Below are positions 7,905 through 13,263 of a stretch of DNA of 15,545 nucleotides, piece after piece. Where the stretch lies: positions 1 to 15,545 of the forward strand of contig JBPCOJ010000071.1 in assembly GCA_051000345.1 (NCBI GenBank), written 5' to 3'. Numbering within the stretch: position 1 is the stretch's first letter; every line of letters starts with the position of its first letter. The position numbers were made by a program, and so were the translations under genes. The notes under the pieces are model-generated. The model ran no database searches, had not been told where the DNA came from, and saw only the letters and a program-made list of their open reading frames with translations. Source of the stretch: JBHENC01 sp051000345 (GTDB lineage Bacteria; Acidobacteriota; Blastocatellia; Pyrinomonadales; Pyrinomonadaceae).

Positions 7905-8068
7905 CCGCCGCGCCGCCGTCGTGAATCGTCGATTATGTTTTTGTCGCCGGACAACAGAAATCAGCGCGTTGTTTCCATAGTATAACCGCCATCCCGAATT
8001 CGCGCCGGTTATTTCATCGCAAAGCAAAACGATTGATCCCGCAAAGAGAGGTCAGGAAAAGCACCCCC

Positions 8069-8848
8069 GTGAACATTCAACTTTTGCCAAGCTCTTTCGA
8101 CGCTGAAGGGCGCATCATCCCCGATCAGCGTTTGACCACGTTTTTAATCGACGACTGCGTTGCCATCGATGCGGGCAGCATCGCCATGGGCATCAATGAT
8201 GCGCAGCGCCGCAACATACGCGACATCATCATCACGCACCCGCACATAGACCATGTTGCCTGTCTGCCGATTTTCATAGATGATCTTTTTGCGATGCTCA
8301 AAGAGCCTGTGCGCGTTCACGCAACCGAAGAGGTTATTCATTTGCTGGAGCGCGATATTTTTAACTGGACTGTCTATCCGCGCTTTTCACAACTCAGCAA
8401 TGAGTGCTGCCACGTCATGGAATATGTTCCGTTCCGCACGAACGAAGAATTTCAAATTAAACATCTACGCATCACCGCCGAGAATGTCAATCATTTTGTG
8501 CCGTGCGTCGGCCTTGTCGTGTCGGACGCAAACGCCACCGTCGCCTTTACTTCCGACACGGCGGAGACCGAAGGCTTTTGGGAAATGGTCAATAGCGCGC
8601 CGCAACATCTCTCCGCGCTTTTTATCGAAGCATCCTTTCCGAATGAATTCGAGAAGCTGGCCTCCGCCTCCGGCCACCTGACGCCTGCAACGCTCAGCAT
8701 CGAACTCGGCAAACTCACGAAAGTGCCGCCTGATATTCTCGTCGTGCATCTCAAACCGAGTTACCGCGATAGAGTAATGAGCGAACTCGAAGCACTCAAC
8801 ATCGAAGGTTTAAGCGTGATGGCGCCGGGCAAACTTTACGAGTGGTAA
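8069..8848 (+). CDS. Metallo-beta-lactamase-fold protein resembling class II cyclic-nucleotide phosphodiesterase
   Basis: A 259-residue soluble, probably cytoplasmic enzyme. The dinuclear metal site shows HPHIDH at 57-62 (H57, H59, D61, H62), H142 in NVNHF, D163 in TSDTAE and H227 in VHLKP. The early TTFLIDDCVAIDAGSI (23-38), the metal motif followed by LPIFIDD, and SGHLTP (201-206) match my memory of the PDE1/CpdP type that hydrolyses 3',5'-cyclic AMP, and are less like RNase Z or glyoxalase II. Neighbouring cyclase and cyclic-nucleotide-binding channel genes strengthen this reading. The chosen GTG at 8069 begins MNIQLLPSSF, where the fold begins; AGGA lies about 12 bases upstream. An in-frame TTG at 8033 would add 12 residues. 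Another MBL hydrolase activity cannot be excluded. Confidence 0.72.
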   Translation: MNIQLLPSSFDAEGRIIPDQRLTTFLIDDCVAIDAGSIAMGINDAQRRNIRDIIITHPHIDHVACLPIFIDDLFAMLKEPVRVHATEEVIHLLERDIFNWTVYPRFSQLSNECCHVMEYVPFRTNEEFQIKHLRITAENVNHFVPCVGLVVSDANATVAFTSDTAETEGFWEMVNSAPQHLSALFIEASFPNEFEKLASASGHLTPATLSIELGKLTKVPPDILVVHLKPSYRDRVMSELEALNIEGLSVMAPGKLYEW

Positions 8849-8912
8849 GCGATTTGTCGTAAAGCCTTTCGTGCTCGATAAGTAATGCGGATTTTAACCT
8901 TGCCAAATTGAT

Positions 8913-8948
8913 AATGGCGGCCAACTGTTTTTGCAGCTAGCCGCCATT
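8913..8948. terminator. Two-way terminator-like hairpin between convergent genes
   Basis: AATGGCGGC (8913-8921) pairs perfectly with GCCGCCATT (8940-8948). Inside the 18-base loop, CTG and CAG can pair to lengthen the hairpin. It sits between the ends of the phosphodiesterase-like gene and the cytochrome gene, which converge. The T-runs outside the stem are poor, so it may rely on stem strength or partly on Rho. Confidence 0.6.
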
Positions 8949-8986
8949 TAATCTATCTCCGATTGACCGCTTTCATGCTGCCGCTA

Positions 8987-11900
8987 CTACGAACGACGCA
9001 ATCGTAAACGGCGACGACGCCTGCGCCAGCCGACGGCAAAAATGACTAACCCCATCCCGCCGACGGCTGCTGTGGTCGCTTTCGCGCGCGGCGTCGAGTG
9101 TGTCGGAATCAAATTCAGCGAAACGGCTTTTAGTGAGCCTGTGACCGCCGCTGGAATATCTGTGCTTGCCGCGCTCTTTGAAGTGCGCGGCGCGTTGGGC
9201 GGCTCATCGGAGACCGTGAATAGTTCGCCGCCGATGGTGTACATGCGCTGCATTTCTTCGAGCGTGAAGGGACGCGCCCCGCGCCTGCCGAAGACCGCAA
9301 GCTGATTGCCGCTTTCATCGACAGCGCGATCTCTGTCAAGACCTTTGGAGATGTAGAGCGCTTCGCCTTTTGTTTTGAAGTTGCTGATTAAACGCGGCTC
9401 CGGGCGCGGGCTAAAGCCTGCGTAGGTCGCCATCGTTTCGGGCGACGTGAGTTGCAGAATATGCATTCCGTTTTTGCCGTCAGCGACATACGCGAAGACG
9501 CTCGCGTTGGTCATGGCGACTTTCACATCGTGCGCGTCGGTAATCTTTCCGTCGGCATTGAACATTTGATCGAGACGCGGTTTTTCCGGCTGCTCTATGT
9601 TGATAATCGCTATGCCTTCCTTGCCGTTCGCAACGTAGGCGTAAGTGCGCGCAACGTAAACGCTCTTGCCTTCGGTGAGCGGCACGCGCGCGTTTTCGAT
9701 TAGGCGCGGGCGTTCGGGATTCGTCACGTCAACGATTTTCAAGCCCTCTTCGTCCACAATAAAACCATAGCGGAATTGCACGGCGAAGGCGCGCGGATTC
9801 TTCAGCGCCGGAGACGTAATCTGCGAAACGATTTTCGGTTCGAGCGGATTGCTGATGTCTACGACGAAGAGTCCTTTTTCGGTTGTGATGTAGGCGTGCG
9901 TGCCTGCGATAGTGATGTTGTTTGCGCCGTCGAGCGCGCCGCCCGGATTGAACGCGCCGTTCGGATATTTCGCGGGATCGAGCGCGCGCTTGAGGAAATT
10001 GTTAAGCGGATCGCCGTCAAGAAGCGTCGCGGCGTTGACTAAAATCAATCCTTCGTATTTGTCCGCGACGTAGAGAAACGCGTAGAGCAGATGTATCGGC
10101 TGTTCTTCGTTGAGCGGATTGCGCGTGCGCGCCGGATCGACGCCGAGAGTAGTCGGCGAAGCGACGGCGGCAGCATATTTCGTCTTCACATAAAACCTTT
10201 GACCGAGCGGTGAAACGGGCGCTTTCGAGATGCGCTCCGAAAAGCCTTTATGGTCTATCTGCGCGACATCGTAGACGCGCAAGCCGCCTTCGCCCGTTGC
10301 GACATAAGCGTATTCGCCGCGCAGTTGAACTTGCAGTGCTTTGGGAGTGCCTTTGTTTTCGTAAGCGGTTTTCAGCTCGCGTCCTTCACGCTCGAATTTA
10401 GCGTAGGAATCCGGGTACGCGACTTTGTGCAGAGTGCTGCCGATGACGGCCTGCGGTTCCGTGTGCTCTGTCACTGGCACGGCTTCGAGCGCGTCTTCGG
10501 CGGCGATGTAAATATATCGTCCCATGAAGTTCGTGAAGTTTGTGCCTTGCAACATGAGTTGTGCCATCCATGCGTTGTTGTCGTTGTTTTTCGAGACGTG
10601 GCAATCCGTGCAGCCTTTGGTTTCCGTCGCGCGGACGGTGTGCGGCACATGCGTGTTGAAAGCCTGCCCGCTGTAGCCTTCGGCGGAAATGGTTTGCTGC
10701 TGCGAGTAAATCCACTCGCGGTTTTGATTTTGTGAACTAACGAGAACGGCGGAAGACGAACGCACGGGCGCAATGCGGTGTCCCGTCACCGTGCCGTCGC
10801 GTCCGAGCATAAATACGTCGTCGCGCAGGACTTGGAAATTATAGGTCGTGTAGTTGCGCGAATTATCGCCTTCGTTGTGGCGGTTCGGCATTTTGCGGTT
10901 GGCCTGCATCGAGAGATGGCAGCCGAAGCAGCTTGTCATCCAAGAGGAATGGCAAGCGTAGCAAGTCATGTCGCTGTCTTTATGCGCGAGTTCTTTTTCG
11001 TCCTTCGGCACGTCGCCCCAAGTTTGGTTGTCAGTGCGAATGGTTTTGGCGTAGGCGGATTTCTGGTTGTAATCGGGATTGTCCGTGCCGTCTGCGTTCT
11101 TGGGCGTGACGGTATCAATGGTTTGCTTGACTCTCCACCACATGCCGGGTTCGACGACGGAGTTCTGGACGATCTGGCCTTCTTTAATTTGAACTTCCTT
11201 TTTCGTCGCCGGATCAATCTTCGTCAGTGGCCCTCGTTGGAAAATAGAAACGTGTTTGCCTTTGGCGTCGAGCGCGTAATAGGTGTCGATGTCGTCGCCG
11301 CTCGCTTGGCGTTTGGTTAAGTCGCGTCCGGTTGCGCGGTTGACGACTTTGCCGTTGAAGAGTCCCTGACCTGCGGCGGGGCCGGACGTGGTCAACTTCG
11401 CGCGGTTCTGAATCGTGCCGTGGCAATCGATGCAGCCGATTTCGATAGCGGCGCGCGGCTCGTTATAAAGATTGCCGTTGCCGTGCGCATCCTGACTGAA
11501 GTGGCAATCGGCGCAGTGCATTCCTTTTTCGAGATGAATGTCTTTGAGATGAACGGGTACGCCGTCCTTCATCGAATCGTTTTTCAGTTCGTGATTGTCA
11601 GCGTCGCGGAAGGCAACCGCTTCCTGCATTTTTTTGCCGTCAACATCTTTGACGACATTGCCTTTGGCATCGAGCATATCGCCCTGACGATTGCGTTTGA
11701 AGACGGTGCGGAAGAGCCAGCCGTGACCGTGAAAGTCCGCGATCTGCGTGCGCTTCAATTGCTCGTTGAATTCGGGCGTGCCTGTCTTGCGCAAAAAGCC
11801 TTCATCAGACCAATTGCCGCGCAGACTCGAAGCCTCCGGGTTGCGGTTGAGCTTTACCTGTTCTTCATCCTGCGATGGCGTGTGCTGCTTCGCGGGATAC

Positions 11901-13225
11901 ATTTTTTCGCCGTCGGTTTCGTTGTCCCACCAAGTCATGCCGTAGTAAGTGGCGACCATGTTGGTGCCGGGGTGCATGTGGCAAACCATGCACTGCGAAG
12001 AAGGAATGCGGCTGGTGAGAGAATGGCGTATCGGATGCCCGGACTCGTTTCTGGGAATGCTTTGGTCTCCGGTTTCGGTTGTGCCGAGATTGCCGAGTTT
12101 GGCGTAGATGCTCGAATGAACGGGGTCGCGGTCGTTGGCATAAACGACGTGACAGGCGGTGCAGCCACTCGAACGAAAATCGCCGGGATGGTCGTTTGAT
12201 CCGAGTTGGCTGAGCGCCGGATCGAGCAGACGCGTTTTTTGCAAGCCGAGATAAACGGGGTCTGTGCGGTTGTTGGTGCCGAGACCGCGCGGGCTTAAGC
12301 CTTTGTCGGGCTTGCCGGGGTCTTCTTCTTTGTCAGGCAATCCGACATCGAGACGGCGACGCCCGCCGCGCTCAAAGACACGCAGAATGTTGCCGGGCTG
12401 CGACACTTCCCAGCGCGGAAGCGGTTGAAGAAATGAAAGTATGCCTTTGAATTTTGTTTCCTGCGCGGAGGGTTGCGGGACGCGCCAGAGTTCCTGCGGC
12501 GCGCCTGTTTCGGAATAGCTTTCGCCGAAATGCGAATCCTTCAACGGATAGCCACCGTTGTTGTAGAGCGCCGCGCCCCAGAGCATTGCGCCGTGCGTCA
12601 TCATGCTGTTGGAAACATTGGCGACTTCCTTGTTATGGCACGCGCCGCAAGTTTCGCGCGAGGAACGCAGATCGGCAGGATTGAGAAAGCGAACGAATTC
12701 ATAGCTTTCTCTCTCAAGCAGGGCGTTGGTGTTTTCGGGATTGCCGGATGATGGCTTGCCGTCACGCGTCCAGACTTCGGGGAAGCTCGGTTTTACGTGC
12801 GAGTCAGCGACGGTTTTGCCGAAGGGATTGCCGCCATGACAACTCGTGCAGCTAAGGCCGACGCCGTCCTTGCCCTGCGCGTCGAGTTTCGCTTTGCCTT
12901 CCTGTCCCTGCGGCACATGCATCGGTTCGATGTTTTTGTGGCAGGCGAGACAGCCTTCGACTTTGGGCGCGGTGCTGTCTTCCGTTGGTTTTGCCGCTGC
13001 CGCCGTGGTTGAGGAAGCGTCGGGCGCTGTTTGCGCGGGCGTTGTCGGCTTCGCCGCCGCGTCCTTTACCGGCTTGGCCTTATCTTGAATGATTGTCTCT
13101 TTCGCTTTAACGATAGTGACGGACGAGCGCGAGTTGAGAGACACGAGCGCGACAGCCATCACGACGACGGCGAAGAAGACGACGAGTTTGATGCGGTTAA
13201 GTGTGCTGTGCCGTGACGGGTGCAT
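8987..13225 (-). CDS. Decaheme c-type cytochrome fused to an LVIVD-repeat beta-propeller
   Basis: A 1412-residue exported protein expected to carry electrons through covalently bound hemes. A hydrophobic segment (about 12-30) is an export signal or anchor. A Pro/Ala/Lys/Thr linker (about 45-88) follows. Ten CXXCH heme sites start at C92, C126, C193, C355, C412, C571, C598, C755, C766 and C872. From about residue 965 the chain changes to about six LVIVD-type repeats, such as GLFVVDISNPLEPKIVSQI (1118-1136) and GLKIVDVTNPERPRLIENA (1161-1179), which should form a beta-propeller. The last 30 residues are a Gly-rich membrane segment followed by WRRRRRRLRLRRS. The ATG at 13225 has AGGAAG nine bases upstream and starts just before the hydrophobic segment; an upstream in-frame start would add 37 residues and overlap the preceding gene. 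It lies 38 bases after the outer-membrane barrel gene, so the two form an operon. The electron donor and acceptor are unknown. Confidence 0.93.
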   Translation of the reverse strand: MHPSRHSTLNRIKLVVFFAVVVMAVALVSLNSRSSVTIVKAKETIIQDKAKPVKDAAAKPTTPAQTAPDASSTTAAAAKPTEDSTAPKVEGCLACHKNIEPMHVPQGQEGKAKLDAQGKDGVGLSCTSCHGGNPFGKTVADSHVKPSFPEVWTRDGKPSSGNPENTNALLERESYEFVRFLNPADLRSSRETCGACHNKEVANVSNSMMTHGAMLWGAALYNNGGYPLKDSHFGESYSETGAPQELWRVPQPSAQETKFKGILSFLQPLPRWEVSQPGNILRVFERGGRRRLDVGLPDKEEDPGKPDKGLSPRGLGTNNRTDPVYLGLQKTRLLDPALSQLGSNDHPGDFRSSGCTACHVVYANDRDPVHSSIYAKLGNLGTTETGDQSIPRNESGHPIRHSLTSRIPSSQCMVCHMHPGTNMVATYYGMTWWDNETDGEKMYPAKQHTPSQDEEQVKLNRNPEASSLRGNWSDEGFLRKTGTPEFNEQLKRTQIADFHGHGWLFRTVFKRNRQGDMLDAKGNVVKDVDGKKMQEAVAFRDADNHELKNDSMKDGVPVHLKDIHLEKGMHCADCHFSQDAHGNGNLYNEPRAAIEIGCIDCHGTIQNRAKLTTSGPAAGQGLFNGKVVNRATGRDLTKRQASGDDIDTYYALDAKGKHVSIFQRGPLTKIDPATKKEVQIKEGQIVQNSVVEPGMWWRVKQTIDTVTPKNADGTDNPDYNQKSAYAKTIRTDNQTWGDVPKDEKELAHKDSDMTCYACHSSWMTSCFGCHLSMQANRKMPNRHNEGDNSRNYTTYNFQVLRDDVFMLGRDGTVTGHRIAPVRSSSAVLVSSQNQNREWIYSQQQTISAEGYSGQAFNTHVPHTVRATETKGCTDCHVSKNNDNNAWMAQLMLQGTNFTNFMGRYIYIAAEDALEAVPVTEHTEPQAVIGSTLHKVAYPDSYAKFEREGRELKTAYENKGTPKALQVQLRGEYAYVATGEGGLRVYDVAQIDHKGFSERISKAPVSPLGQRFYVKTKYAAAVASPTTLGVDPARTRNPLNEEQPIHLLYAFLYVADKYEGLILVNAATLLDGDPLNNFLKRALDPAKYPNGAFNPGGALDGANNITIAGTHAYITTEKGLFVVDISNPLEPKIVSQITSPALKNPRAFAVQFRYGFIVDEEGLKIVDVTNPERPRLIENARVPLTEGKSVYVARTYAYVANGKEGIAIINIEQPEKPRLDQMFNADGKITDAHDVKVAMTNASVFAYVADGKNGMHILQLTSPETMATYAGFSPRPEPRLISNFKTKGEALYISKGLDRDRAVDESGNQLAVFGRRGARPFTLEEMQRMYTIGGELFTVSDEPPNAPRTSKSAASTDIPAAVTGSLKAVSLNLIPTHSTPRAKATTAAVGGMGLVIFAVGWRRRRRRLRLRRS

Positions 13226-13234
13226 AAAAATTTG

Positions 13235-13250
13235 CTTCCTCTGTGAGAGG
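13235..13250 (-). promoter_or_regulatory. Cytochrome ribosome-binding site overlapping a small hairpin
   Basis: On the minus strand AGGAAG (13235-13240) precedes the cytochrome ATG by nine bases. The sequence just upstream, CCTCT-CAC-AGAGG (13238-13250), can form a five-base stem that takes in part of this site. Ribosomes finishing the barrel gene at 13264 could open the hairpin and couple translation of the two genes. The ribosome-binding site is clear; the regulatory role is inference. Confidence 0.45.
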
Positions 13251-13263
13251 CTTTTGGGAAAAT

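Noticed and set aside
11420..12199. Open frame of 259 codons on the plus strand, opposite the cytochrome gene
   Set aside because: Antisense to a region containing several CXXCH sites. The product is Val/Ala/Phe-rich with no recognisable family and no credible ribosome-binding site.
8987..13225. Cytochrome as a nitrite reductase (NrfA-like) or hydroxylamine oxidoreductase
   Set aside because: No CXXCK site and no compact octaheme or pentaheme spacing is present, and the LVIVD propeller is not part of those enzymes.
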